This document shows positions 21,641 to 32,020 of a DNA stretch of 64,000 bases, piece after piece; position 1 is the first letter of the stretch, and each line of letters opens with the position of its first letter. The stretch is from Agapetus fuscipes (lineage: Eukaryota; Arthropoda; Insecta; Trichoptera; Glossosomatidae), in NCBI GenBank assembly GCA_951799405.1, contig OX637353.1, forward strand, positions 248,001 through 312,000, given 5' to 3'. The notes under the pieces were generated by a model. The model searched no databases and was not told where the DNA came from. It saw nothing but the letters and a program-made list of their open reading frames with translations. Position numbers and translations under genes: made by a program.

Positions 21641-21880
21641 TCTAAATCTAAATCTAAGCTGCAAAGATATGTATCATTTGAGATTCATATTAAATGCATT
21701 CCCACAAGCAGACACGCATAATTTTGCGTTTACAGATGCCGCATATGGACCTACAATATAAAAAACCCAATCTCAAATAAACATAAGCCCTGAAACTCTT
21801 GCCGACCTTCCCTGAAGCAGGGGTGACATTGGCAAAGTGAACTATTTTTTACAGTATAGGTGGTAAGCCGCAGACCAAGC
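21641..21880 (-). repeat. Family-T repeat
   Basis: From TCTAAATCTAAATCTAAGCT to GGTGGTAAGCCGCAGACC; the TTTAGA variant of the 3' repeat. Confidence 0.85.
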
Positions 21881-21892
21881 AAATAATGTCGG

Positions 21893-22082
21893 TGTTATAG
21901 CCGCGGGGATCAAGACAGGTTATTTGGAACCGGATAACGCTGGTTCGAATCCCGCGACGATAACTTCGACCCTGGTTCAACAGATGCCGTTGCATGCACA
22001 CAAGCTTCTGCTTTCGCATGAAGACAACTGGCCAGGTAAAATAGGTTGGTGGATTGCATTCCTTTCCACAAATCTATTTAAA

Positions 22083-22087
<5 letters not shown>
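21893..22087 (+). mobile_element. SINE-X copy (tRNA-derived)
   Basis: TGTTATAGCCGCGGGGATCA and GCTGGTTCGAATCCCGC are A- and B-box-like. The body has CCCTGGTTCAACAGATGCCG, CACACAAGCTTCTGCTTTCG and GGCCAGGTAAAATAGGTTGG, ending CACAAATCTATTT and A-rich. Confidence 0.8.

Positions 22088-22117
<30 letters not shown>
22088..22117 (+). repeat. (AT)n microsatellite
   Basis: About 15 AT units after the A-rich end of the SINE-X copy. Confidence 0.9.
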
Positions 22118-22123
<6 letters not shown>

Positions 22124-22284
22124 GATAGCGTAAAATGTGCTATAAAAACTACTTTAGTCCTAAGCACATAATGTTTACCTACTAGGTATATGTGATGGTG
22201 TTTTGTTGAGGCAAAAACAGAGCGGTGGAGGTAATTTTATCAGGTTTGAATATTTGGTATAAAAAAATTGCAAATTTCAGAGTC

Positions 22285-22735
22285 ATAACAAAAGGAGAGA
22301 GTGCATGAAAAAGATCATGAGTCTGAATGAAATAAAAGAAGTATGTAAGGACCGAAAGAAATGGCGGTTGATTTGCAACAATGGTGGTTAGGGCATTAAT
22401 TTCAAGTTTAATATTAAGTTTAATTTTATTTGTGTTTCTTAAAGTATTTTTTGTTAATGAGCGATAATTTTTTGTGCTCCTTGACTGATAGGTTGGTATG
22501 AGGTTGACCCCTCGTGCTGTAAAAATCGGTTCACTTTTGCCAATGCCACCCCGGTTTCAGGGAAAAGCGGCAGGAGTTGCAAGGTTTATGTTCATGTGAG
22601 GTTTGTTTATTTGTATAAACGCATGCAGAGTGTGTAGGTGCGAACCTACATGTGTCTGTCTGTGGGCATGCATTTAATATGAGCCTTAAATGTTAACATA
22701 TCTTTGCAGCTTAGATTATAGATAGCTCTAAAAGA
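22285..22735 (+). pseudogene. LINE 3' end: ORF tail, 3' UTR and family-T tail
   Basis: 22285-22390 reads S-H-N-K-R-R-E-C-M-K-K-I-M-S then R-K-K-W-R-L-I-C-N-N-G-G and stop, matching the fragment at 9633. About 90 bases of 3' UTR lead into the family-T blocks (TTGGTATGAGGTTGACC at 22492 on) and CTTTGCAGCTTAGATTA. Confidence 0.85.
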
Positions 22736-22739
22736 GTTA

Positions 22740-23334
22740 TAGAATCTAGAAATGACCTTATAATTTTAACATGAGTTAGTAAATCACTCATGACATGTCT
22801 TTCCGAGAGTTAACAAAGGTTCAACAAGGAGTTTAGCTGGGAGTGATCAAAGGTGGAGGAATTCTTCCGAAGTTTGAAATTAAGTATCTTTAAAAACTTA
22901 GCATGTATTCTTTTGATGCTCTCTATGTAAACTGCAAGTTAGGGGTATTATGCTATGTTAGCCCAGTTATGCTTGTTAGTTTTAATTTGCATTTTTATTT
23001 TTTTATTAGATTTTGCAGCTCAAATAATATATACTTACCTAGTCTTTACATTGAACTTTACTTTTTGTGGTCATAAATTCATTGTTCCAATAAATAAAGG
23101 TAGGTTAAATGCAGATAACTTTTTTTGGCAATAAACAATGATTTGTGAGATCTGCTTATTAATCATGACATTGTGATAACTGCGACAGACGTTAGTGTAA
23201 ACACGTCACATTGGAGGTTACTTAGGACTTGTGACATTAATTTAATGAAATGTTTGAAAAATATTCTTTAAAATAAATAAATAGCTTGAAATATTTTAAT
23301 TAATCTTGCTTAGTTGGCATAAACCCTAACTAAG
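22740..23334. other. Beat intron sequence, unassigned
   Basis: AT-rich; nothing recognised. Confidence 0.5.
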
Positions 23335-24009
23335 CAGTAAGTCCAGATACTATTCCACCAAAAGTCATTTCGGCTATTGCAAAATGTATCGCAAAACCAT
23401 TGACATTTATTTTCAATCTATGTATGAAAAAATGCACATTTACACAAATTTGAAAACTCACCAAAGTCATTCCCAAACATAAATCTGATTCTAAGACAGA
23501 TGTTCATAACTATAGACCAATTTTTATACTATCAACATTTGCTAAAATATTTAAAAGTTTGATTCATAAGAATCTACTAGAAAATATAAAGTCTCGTATC
23601 ACCATACATCAACATGGCTTCTTGCCAAAGAAATCTACTGTCTCTAATCTTCTTACTATTAGTATAGACGTAGCTTCTAATCTGGATTCTCAGCTCCAGA
23701 CAGATGTAGTATATACGGATTTCTCGAAAGCATTTGATCAGGTAGATCATGATATCCTTCTTGAAAAAATGCATGTTCTTGGGTTTTTTAAATCTCTCTT
23801 ATTTTTCTTGGCCTCCTTTTTGAGAAACAGGCAACAGTACGTCGAGATAAATGGCTTTACCTCTAATAACTTTCAGCCATTTTCCGGCGTTCCTCAAGGA
23901 TCAAATTTGGGTCCATTGGCCTTTATTATATTCATTAATGATAAAGTAGATATCACTAAGTACAGTTTTTGTCTTCTTTATGCAGACGATTTGAAGGTTT
24001 ACACGAATG
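23335..24009 (+). pseudogene. LINE A reverse transcriptase, first part
   Basis: Encodes the central reverse-transcriptase region of a Jockey/CR1-like LINE: S-P-D-T-I-P-P-K-V, a stop, N-Y-R-P, then Q-H-G-F-L-P-K-K-S-T, D-F-S-K-A-F-D-Q-V-D-H, G-V-P-Q-G-S-N-L-G-P and the catalytic Y-A-D-D near 23980. At least one frameshift. A second LINE interrupts it after residues K-V-Y-T. Confidence 0.85.
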
Positions 24010-24866
24010 TCGTATATATGTTCCAAGAGTATGAAAATGATGGGATTCATTTCTCGTGTAACTAAAGATTTTACCAACATTTTTACTATCAAACTCTTGT
24101 ATATTTCTTTAGTGCGCAGCATTTTGGAGTACTGCTCTCCAGTATGGACTCCCTACTTTTCAGTTCATATAGATCGCATCGAAAGAATACATGTAAAGTT
24201 TTTAAAATTAATTAATTTTAAGCTCCATATTACTTCGTCCGCCTTTGATCACTCTTATCTAAACTCTTTGTTGAACCTTTGTGATCTCTCAAAAAGGCGC
24301 GATATAATTGATTTATTGACTCTTTTCAAAATCATCCATTCATTAATTGATTCTCCAATTCTGTTAGACCAGATAAAAAAATTTATACCAAATATCCAAA
24401 CTAAGCAAAGACATCTCTACCACCCTGTAGTTGCATCGACCACGCATTATCATAATTGCTCCATAAATCGAATCGAACGCTTGAGCAATACCTTTCTAAG
24501 TGTCGGCCAACATTGCATTGATATTACTATGTACAAGTTGGCACTTAATAAATATTTTATTAAATATTTTATAAATGATATTTGATAGTTTTTGCAGTTT
24601 TCATTTTTAATATGTTTTGCTTTGTTTCTAACCTACTGTTTATATACATATAGGTTTATTTTTTCTTTTCTTTTCTTGGTAATTCTTTTGTTTTTTACTG
24701 TAATGTTTCATCTATATATTTTTTTTGTATTTCATGGTTTTTTATTGTTTTTCATATATTTTTTTCGTGTATTTTATTGTTTTTTTTTTTTTTTGTAGTT
24801 TTGTATAAACTCCCTTAATATGTACTTTTTTGTGAAAGGCTTATGCCGTAAATAAATAAATAAATA
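24010..24866 (+). pseudogene. LINE B 3' fragment nested in LINE A
   Basis: A frame at 24007-24585 encodes the post-RT region (L-L-Y-I-S-L-V-R-S-I-L-E-Y-C-S-P-V-W) to a natural-looking C terminus, then a T-rich 3' UTR and (TAAA)n end at about 24850-24866. Flanking TACACGAATG (24000) and TTCACGACTG (24867) agree at 8 of 10 and may be a decayed target duplication. Confidence 0.75.
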
Positions 24867-25715
24867 TTCACGACTGCATAAATCTACAAGATGATTTAGA
24901 TGCATTAGCAGCTTGGGCTGAGAAAAACAAGCTCTTCTTTAACTCAAAAAAATGTGTCTCAATGTCGTTCACCAAATCTTTCAGACCCATCTTGCATGAG
25001 TACAGTATTGGTGGGCAATTACTGTCTCGTGTGAAATCAATGCGGGATCTGGGAGTTGTGTTTGATCCTGGACTGAAGTTCTCCGATCATATAACGCAGC
25101 TGATGACTAAATGCTACCAGCTGCTGGGATTAGTAATCAGAGTGAGTAAACAACTCACTGAGCTTAGAGCGATGGTGGACGTCTTTATAGCTTCGTTATG
25201 CGATCGAAATTAGAGTACGCTGTCGAGGTTTGGACTCCTTACCAGCGGAAATACATAGATATGATAGAACAAGTCCAAAAAAAGTTTCTCAGGTATTTCC
25301 TTATGAGGCGGTGTGGAAGTTATTCACAATTCATGCATCATGAGGAGCTACTTCGGGAGACAGGATTAAGAAGCCTGGAAACGAGGCGCAACAGGTCCCT
25401 TATGGTGCTCACTCATAAGGTCATCAACGACTTAATTGACAGTCCCCCCTGTTGGAGGGCTACAGGTTGTATGTGCCTGACGACTACACCTGAGGGCGAG
25501 GACATGATCTATTGCATGTACCGAAAAGCCGTACTGATGTCGTGGCGCTACACCCTGTGACTCGGAGTATAAAGCTCTTAAATAAGTCTAATATAGCCAT
25601 TTTTGAGTATAATTTATTAAGATTTAAAAATTTAGCAATAGAGTTCCTCCCAGCGTGTTGATGGCTGTGTAATTGTAATTAGGCATTGTAATTAGGGTAA
25701 CCTGTTCTGCACAAA
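24867..25715 (+). pseudogene. LINE A, continuation to poly-A
   Basis: Resumes with I-H-D-C-I-N-L-Q-D-D-L-D-A-L, the segment expected just after Y-A-D-D. It continues F-N-S-K-K-C and L-G-V-V-F-D, then in another frame R-S-K-L-E-Y-A-V-E-V-W-T-P-Y. A frameshift lies near 25200. Ends in poly-A at about 25703-25715. Confidence 0.75.
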
Positions 25716-25719
25716 AAAA

Positions 25720-26039
25720 AAAAAACAATAACTGTGGGTGTTTTTCATTTATTTAGAACAAAAGAGATTTTATATAAAATAAATTAAAGCAGTACTTACA
25801 TTATTTTAATGAGAAAATCCAGAATGCCCAACGCGACAGCTCTCAATACTCAGTAGCCATCGTTTTACTTTTCCAATGCCTAACAAGGGTTTTTACTGTT
25901 TTGAGCCCTTCAGCTACTAATCTCCTCGTATTGGCAAAGCTGTTATGTAAAAATTTAAAACCATATCTACTTTAATAAAACGAATGTTATTTTAATGGGT
26001 ACCTTACATATTACACACATTAAAATATTTTGCATCCAG
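25720..26039. other. Beat intron, 3' end
   Basis: AT-rich; acceptor TTTTGCATCCAG ends at 26039. Confidence 0.6.
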
Positions 26040-26173
26040 CCGTGTTCTCCCGCGCCCCCGTGGTGACAGGCCTGCAGCCCCGCTACTCCTACGGGGACAC
26101 CATACGCCTCAACTGCTCTACAGAACCAACGCTGCCCAGAGCCAAGCTCACCTGGACCTACAATAAAAGAGAG
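26040..26173 (+). CDS. beat: Beaten-path family protein, exon C (second Ig-like domain, N half)
   Basis: Joins exon B in phase 1 and reads A-V-F-S-R-A-P-V-V-T-G-L-Q-P-R-Y-S-Y-G-D, then R-L-N-C-S-T-E-P and K-L-T-W-T-Y-N-K-R-E. This is the Beat second domain start with cysteine and tryptophan; Y-x-x-G-D-x-I-R-L-N-C-T and the A-x-L-T-W pattern are family features. The frame needs the exon to end at GAG (26173), where the next bases are GCTAGT, so a GC-AG intron is likely. No GT donor nearby keeps the frame of exon D. Confidence 0.85.
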
Positions 26174-26589
26174 GCTAGTTGCATTTTAAATTACATATGA
26201 ATGCACAGCTGACTGCTTTAGGACATTAAAAAAAACAAACATCTATAACTTATAATCGAAGTAACAAAGTTAAACTATATTTAAGATTTTGAATTCCTGT
26301 CAGCAGACACGTCTTATCAAAAACCCAATTTCAAATACGCATAAGTCCTGCAACTTTTGCCAACCTGCGCTGGAACAGGAGTAAAATTAATGAACTACTT
26401 TTTACAATATGGGTGGTCAACCTCATACCAGCCTATAGGTCAACGAACCACTGATGTTGTGAAATTATAGCATAGCAAGCATAAAATAGAATTGTGACAA
26501 AAAAAATCTAACGAATTACACAAAAAATATCCTTATTTCAATCAAATTTTTCATAAAAAGTTCTTGACTGTTTTTTTTTTGTAATGCAG
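26174..26589 (+). other. Beat intron with GC donor and a family-T insertion
   Basis: Donor GC at 26174, acceptor TTTGTAATGCAG at 26589. The intron contains a family-T copy (26254-26450). Confidence 0.6.
26254..26450 (-). repeat. Family-T repeat in a Beat intron (diverged)
   Basis: TATAATCGAAGTAACAAAG, GGAACAGGAGTAAAAT and ATGGGTGGTCAACCTCATAC; several blocks shortened. Confidence 0.75.
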
Positions 26590-26845
26590 GTCACATTCCT
26601 GAACCTAGAAGGTCCCCACTGGTCCAGCTTGGACCGCTTTGGCCTCAGCAGTTCGTGGGTGCAGCTGACGCTCGTCGTGGACCGCTTGCTGTTTCCTTCT
26701 CCACCGTCTCCTTTGACTGCCTCGTGCACAGCCAGCCTACCTGCCTCCCTACCAGGAGGACCGTACTCCAAGAAGACTACTCTCCACATACCGATGCCCA
26801 GCACTCACAACCACCTCACTAACGAGAAGCTCGCCTGGCCGGGGA
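26590..26845 (+). CDS. beat: Beaten-path family protein, exon D (second Ig-like domain, C half)
   Basis: Reads V-T-F-L-N-L-E-G-P-H-W, then G-L-S-S-S-W-V-Q-L-T-L-V-V-D and P-L-T-A-S-C-T-A-S-L, the position of the second cysteine in the Beat second domain, then a low-complexity linker ending N-E-K-L-A-W-P-G. Donor GTAAGT after one base of a split codon (phase 1), which fits exon E. The last 65 bases and this donor belong to a 115-bp tandem duplication. Other frames in the exon are less Beat-like. Confidence 0.78.
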
Positions 26846-27060
26846 GTAAGTACAACTACTGGTCTACATCCTTATACTGTAGAAACCTATTACACTCTCC
26901 ACATACCGATGCCCAGCACTCACAACCACCTCACTAACGAGAAGCTCGCCTGGCCGGGGAGTAAGTACAACTACTGGTCTACATCCTTTTACTGTAGAAA
27001 CCTATTACACTTTCCACATACCGATGCCCAGCAGCCAAAACCATCTCACTTACCACAAAG
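26781..27060 (+). repeat. 115-bp tandem duplication of exon end, donor and intron start
   Basis: Units start at 26781, 26896 and 27011 (TCTCCACATACCGATGCCCA). The first two are almost identical over 115 bp; the third is a partial, diverged copy of about 50 bp. Each full unit carries the same GTAAGT donor (26846 and 26961). Use of the second donor would change the frame, since 115 is not a multiple of three, and a stop is reached at 26937. Confidence 0.93.
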
Positions 27061-27104
27061 GCTTTAATAATTAAAATATGCTGCTGCTATGGTTGGCACT
27101 GAAG

Positions 27105-27235
27105 TTTGGTTATTTAAACAAGCGCAAGTTTAGACCCCGCCTGTGCCGTGTCTTATCGACAATTACTTTTGACCCTGCTTTGACAGATGTTATTTGGTAA
27201 CTATTAATCAATAATGCAATAAAGTACCCAGTTTT
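27105..27235 (+). repeat. SINE-X fragment (diverged)
   Basis: GACCCCGCCTG, CTTTTGACCCTGCTTTGACA and ATCAATAATGCAATAAA match 36690-36780. Confidence 0.55.
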
Positions 27236-27708
27236 GAATTATCAATTAGTAATGTACTTATATTAAAAACACGTTTCCCGCCAGGCGGTTCAAATATGTT
27301 CATTTATTATATTGCTACTCGTATTTTTATACTGTGTAATTTTGTACAATTTTAGGATGTAAGCACGAAATATATAATTTACGAAGGGAGATTTCCTGAG
27401 AAAATGGACTTATTACTTCTGAAGACTGAGTACACGTTGACGGTATTTTTTTTTGGGTTTGAAATGAATACCGAAACGGTAAATCATTTCTGATGCCCTC
27501 AATGCACGATGCACACTACTATCAACCGGACCCATTTTGAACAAATTGTTTTTAGTTTATAAATTTTCAGATGGAAACCCTTTTTGTTACAGTTGTTGTG
27601 TAATATACAAAGACCACTTAATAATTCTCATGTTTAGTTACTGTGTAAAAATTTATTGTTTAAAAATGCTTCTTATTTAATTTTAAAATTTAGTCTCTTT
27701 TTTTACAG

Positions 27709-27790
27709 GTCGAGCTAGCAGATCTTCTTTGACTTCAAAAGGCCTGATACTGTTGCTCCTTTGCTGTGTAAAATTCATGAGAGTTGAATA
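27709..27790 (+). CDS. beat: Beaten-path family protein, exon E (C-terminal hydrophobic tail)
   Basis: After TTTTTTTACAG the frame from exon D gives R-A-S-R-S-S-L-T-S-K, then G-L-I-L-L-L-L-C-C-V and K-F-M-R-V-E and stop. A small-residue stretch followed by a hydrophobic run at the very C terminus suggests a GPI-anchor signal or short membrane tail, which would hold the protein at the cell surface. Phase matching with exon D supports the join. Confidence 0.75.
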
Positions 27791-28617
27791 ACTTTTTCTA
27801 GGCTAGTCATTACTTCAAATCAAAGTCATTTTTTATAAAATAATCTGTATTTTTCAAATGAATTTATTTTTCAAGCACAAAAAGATATAAAAAATACCAG
27901 GACATAATTGAAATCAATGATAAACAATGTTCACATTGTATTTTTTATTTAAACAGTCAGATTCATTAAAAATAATAAATAACATAATGAATAACAAAAA
28001 ATAGCAAAATATTTATAGTGTACAACTTTTCGGTACTTATTAAATTTTCGTTGTAAAAAATTGTTAACTGAAAAAATGGTTCTTTATATTCAGCTAGTAT
28101 TTTGCTAGTACACTGATAATTTTCGTGTTTTAGGGAGAACTTTGAAAAAATAACGAATTAAAATAATAAGATATGAAATTTATTTATTATCACGTAAATA
28201 AATAAAATTAAGTATAATTTAAAAATACTTTTTAACAGCATATTATATCATAAATCGAATAATAAAATATCATGAATGTAATTTTGTATATCCATAAATA
28301 AGTATGGATGCACTGTGTAAAAATATTTGTAAGCACTGTGAATAAAAAAAATTATTGTTGGTAATTGATAAAAAATAAAATAAGATTAATTGTGATAAAA
28401 GTATTTCAACGTCGGTACATTTTATTGCGTTATCCTGTAGTGTACGAAACATAAATTAATAAACATTTCTTCCCTAGATGATTAATATTTTGTACCAAAT
28501 ATTGCAATTTTTCTAAAATTATTTAAAAAAGAAATATAATTTGTTTCTTAGTTATTTTATACTGCTCTAGAATAATTTATCTAAAAATGAAACTTTTTTT
28601 ACCAAAATTGTTTATTG
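27791..28617 (+). other. Probable Beat 3' UTR and AT-rich flank
   Basis: Follows the stop codon; several AATAAA signals occur (for example near 28196 and 28258). No other gene. Confidence 0.4.
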
Positions 28618-28945
28618 TTTTTTTTTTTTTTTAAGAAATCCTGTGCGGGAGACTCCCTAGATTCTAAAGACTCTAGGGGTCTATGACACTTGATGTAGTG
28701 CCGCAGAGGTGTACGAGCTTGGTCGTCGCTATAAAGCGCCATTACTCAAGCAAGACCCAGTTGCTGTAAGGCTGGATGGACCTTTGGTGACCGGTCATTG
28801 GTAAAGGCTTATGAATTTTTCAACCCAGCGAAGAGCACATTCGAAATATAAATGGTATATTTTTGTGCTCCGCCGGGATCCGAATCCACAACCTTCCATT
28901 TACGAGTCCGAAGTGTTGCCACTACGGACTACGGACCGGTCCAAT
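28618..28945 (-). mobile_element. SINE-5S family, 5S head missing
   Basis: Minus strand: tRNA-like part (GGACCGGTCCGTAGTCCG, ACTCGTAAATGGAAGGTTGT), then the full body and poly-A (poly-T at 28618-28634). Closest to the 18627 copy. Confidence 0.85.
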
Positions 28946-28949
28946 GTAT

Positions 28950-29310
28950 CGAGTGAGACGGAAATATTATAAAAAAATGAGAATTCTTTGGGTGTGTTGT
29001 TACAAAAATAGTTTTGTGACTTTAAGCTGACAGAAAAGCACAAACTTGTAAGAATCCTACATGTGTTTTTATTGCATAGTTTAAAGCTAAAAGAACTACT
29101 GTATAAACAGCGCAACCTTAGACCTAAATATCTCTGCGCCAAGGTGTTTCCAGTTAGAAAACTAGTAAAAATCAAGTATTATACTCATCTTCAAAGCCAC
29201 CTCATAGAAATATCACAATCAATACTGTTTCAAGTTAAATGAAATACTCATGGTTTGAAAAAAAAGGAAACATGATCATACAATAAAAGTACTGTGAGTA
29301 TAAAACAACT
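28950..29310. other. No recognisable gene
   Basis: AT-rich, no landmark. Confidence 0.5.
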
Positions 29311-29570
29311 CTAAATCTTAATCTGAATTTCAAAGATATTTATATTATTTGAGATTCATTTTAAATGCATTCCCACAAGCAGATACGGATAAACTCGCGC
29401 TTAATCATGCCGCATGTGGACCTACAATATAATAACCCAATTTGATATAAGCATAAGCCCTGCAGTTCTTGCCAACCTTCCCTGAATCAGGGGTGACATT
29501 GGCAAAGTGAACCATTTTTTACAGTATGGGTGGTCACTGGTCAGCCTCATATCAACGTATAAGTCAAGGA
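29311..29570 (-). repeat. Family-T repeat
   Basis: From CTAAATCTTAATCTGAATTT to ATAAGTCAAGG, with a small internal duplication (TGGTCACTGGTCAGCC). Confidence 0.85.
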
Positions 29571-30047
29571 TTTCAAGTCTTGATTTATATTTTTGCCTGC
29601 TTTTATTTTAAATATGAGCCTTCAATTTCAGTATATCTTTCCAACATAGATTATACATATTATAGATCCAATGAACGACGTGTTTTTACAGGAATGTTAA
29701 ATATCTTCACTATTCCTTATCCTTCTCAGTTTTCCTCTATTTATGGACTGAGTTTCTTATTATCTCTGCGTGAGGCACTGAAACAAGTAAGTGAATAAAT
29801 AACTGTGAGCAGCATATTCATTTTAATTTAAGTGCTATGAAATAAAGTGCTTATATGTCGTCGTGCATTTTGATGTCACTCCTTGTATCAATGAATACAA
29901 GCAGCGTGTTATAAGAACTCAATTCATGACGATACAAGGATATTGATTATGAAGCCCAGTTGCCTATTAGTTTCTGGTTAATTAGGGCTTTCTCATGTAG
30001 AACTCACAACACATGGTAGATGTTTGTCCTTCGTGTTACGAGACAAG
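29571..30047. other. No gene; possible family-T tail fragment at 29610-29665
   Basis: TATGAGCC..CAATTTCAGTATATC and ACATAGATTAT resemble the family 3' end. Otherwise unassigned. Confidence 0.4.
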
Positions 30048-30060
30048 TATGGAAGGACTA
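30048..30060 (+). repeat. 13-bp target-site duplication, left
   Basis: TATGGAAGGACTA, repeated exactly at 30238-30250. Confidence 0.85.
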
Positions 30061-30237
30061 TTATATTATCTAGGTTTTTGGCAGTTACTTCGTGAAAGTT
30101 CATTTTAATAGATTAAAATTAAAAACTTATATATTTACACCTGAAGATGGGAGGTATTGCTTCTCCCGAAACCGGTAGTGTTTAAAAAATAATAAAAGCT
30201 CATGTGAATTGTAACAAATAAGTTTTTTATTTTAATC
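30061..30237 (+). mobile_element. 177-bp ribozyme-bearing mini element
   Basis: Bounded by an exact 13-bp direct repeat. Inner inverted ends AGATTAAAATTAAAAACTTA (about 30107) and ATAAGTTTTTTATTTTAATC (to 30237) enclose a hammerhead-like core. No coding capacity. It resembles a minimal PLE terminal unit or a retrozyme-like non-autonomous element. Confidence 0.7.
30137..30181 (+). ncRNA. Hammerhead-ribozyme-like core
   Basis: Stem I ACAC/GUGU; CUGAAGA (30141-30147), one unpaired U, stem II GGGAG/CUCCC with a 9-base loop, GAAA, self-complementary ACCGGU, candidate cleavage triplet GUA. Confidence 0.62.
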
Positions 30238-30250
30238 TATGGAAGGACTA
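30238..30250 (+). repeat. 13-bp target-site duplication, right
   Basis: Exact copy of 30048-30060. Confidence 0.85.
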
Positions 30251-30563
30251 CTTTACAATCCTATACAATATACAATATATTATACTTTCTCCACTTCCTT
30301 CTTTATTTCATTAAATTCCGTTTAAGACTGATGCATTGTTTTCTTAAAACTTAAATTAACGAGATGTGGTCATGAATAATTTAAAACGCGTATATTTTCT
30401 TGTCGAACAAACTTTATGGTAAGATATGGTTTTTATCGGTTTTTAAAGCATTGAAAGTGTAAATAATCAACACTTACATAATACAATTAATATATTTATC
30501 GTCATTTTTTTAATTTTCGATTTTAAGGTAATAAATTATGTTTGTATGGAGCTCAGGTCTCTT

Positions 30564-31670
30564 CCCCGTATTCACGATCAAAACTGATTTAAGTGCCTTA
30601 CTCAAGCGCTACACTTAATCAAGGGTCGACATTCTGGAGCGTTTTGTTTCACAAAGAACACTCAAGCAGTAATCAGCCTAGTGCCTAACCCCCAGGAGAC
30701 GTACGGGTTTGTCATTGGCTCTCGAAAAAACCCAGCTCTGTAATTGGTCAGTACCTTCCGACCGATATTCGGCGTACTTCACTCTTATTATTGCCGCCTA
30801 TTTCAAATTTCAATGTCATATCAGCTTTGCATAAAACTTGACAACAAATAAGTACGTATAACGCAATTACTAATTAAAGTAAACCGTAAGTACGAATTTG
30901 TTTGTTTACAATTTCTATTAGTTTTTAAAAAAACATTTATGTAATATCCAATGTAAAGTGTTTTGATCGATTTCAGCGCCAAAAAGATGTTGTTTTCTCC
31001 AGCGGAAAAGGAGCTGCTGGTGGCTCTGATTAAAGAAAAACCTGTAATAGAAGATAAAATAACGTCTTCTAAATTCTTCCTCTTCGTAATACGTAAATGG
31101 GTCTTTACAGTCTCTGATATATTTTCCTGGGACACTATTTTTGAACAAAACAATGTTATTATTCTCGTTGAAGTCAACTGTATCGAAAGAATTCATTATT
31201 TTATGTAAATAATTCACAACCAAACAAAAAATGTGCTGATGAAATGCGGCGGAATATTTTGACAGTTCATCTGTCATTGCAGTATGGTCCTAGACCATAC
31301 CGGAGAACAAACCCAATTCTGATGGTCAAGCAATGTAAATGAACTCGTCAAAACAATGTTAATACACTCGTAAAAATCATGTTTATAGTAAGAATTAATT
31401 TTTCATGTAAATTCACAATCAAACAAAAAATGTGATAACAATGAAATATGACGGAATATTTTGACAGCGCTTAAGCGTTGGTTAATATACGTGTCGGCCT
31501 TACTTACCTAAGTGCTAGTTTTTGGAGCGCTTGAGCGCTAATTTTACATTAAGTATTGTATGAATTTTATTTTGAAATTATCTTTATCATATTATCTTGA
31601 AATGAATTTCCCCAATCGAAGCGCTAGTTTGCCCTTAAGTAAGTGCCAGTTTTGATCGTGAATACGGGGG
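30564..31670 (-). mobile_element. Harbinger-type DNA transposon derivative, copy 2 (complete ends)
   Basis: CCCCGTATTCACGATCAAAA at the left and its reverse complement at the right (to 31670) are the terminal inverted repeats, with AAGCGCT-type subterminal repeats. The minus frame 31277-30918 starts like copy 1 and has Y-I-R-D-C-K-D-P-F-T-Y-Y-E-E-E-E-F-R-R-R (transposase N terminus). The plus frame from 30987 reads M-L-F-S-P-A-E-K-E-L-L-V-A-L-I, the start of the Myb/SANT-like second Harbinger protein. The two convergent genes are fused near 31060, so both are only N-terminal relics. Non-autonomous. Confidence 0.8.
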
Positions 31671-31765
31671 TTATATTCAATCACAATTACAATTGTCATG
31701 CCTTTTACAGATCTTAAAGCAAACTCGAATCCTATAATAAGGGATAAAAAACAAATTATTCAACG

Positions 31766-32020
31766 TTCCTTGGCTTATATGTACGTTGGTATAAGGCTGA
31801 CCATTCATACTGTAAGAAATGGTTCAATTTGCCAATGTCACCCTTGTTGCAGGGAAGGTCGTAAAAGATGCAGCGTTTATGTTAATTTGTGGTTTGGATT
31901 TAAATTTGTTAGTACAATTTAGCAATTGTAAGCGCGATCTTACACGTGTCTGTTGGCATGCATTTAATATGATTTTTAAATTTTAAAATATATGTTTGCA
32001 ACTTAGATCATAGATTATAT
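31766..32020 (+). repeat. Family-T repeat
   Basis: TTCCTTGGCTTATATG, TGTCACCCTTGTTGCAGG, GCGCGATCTTACACGTGTCT and TTGCAACTTAGATCATAG. Confidence 0.82.
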
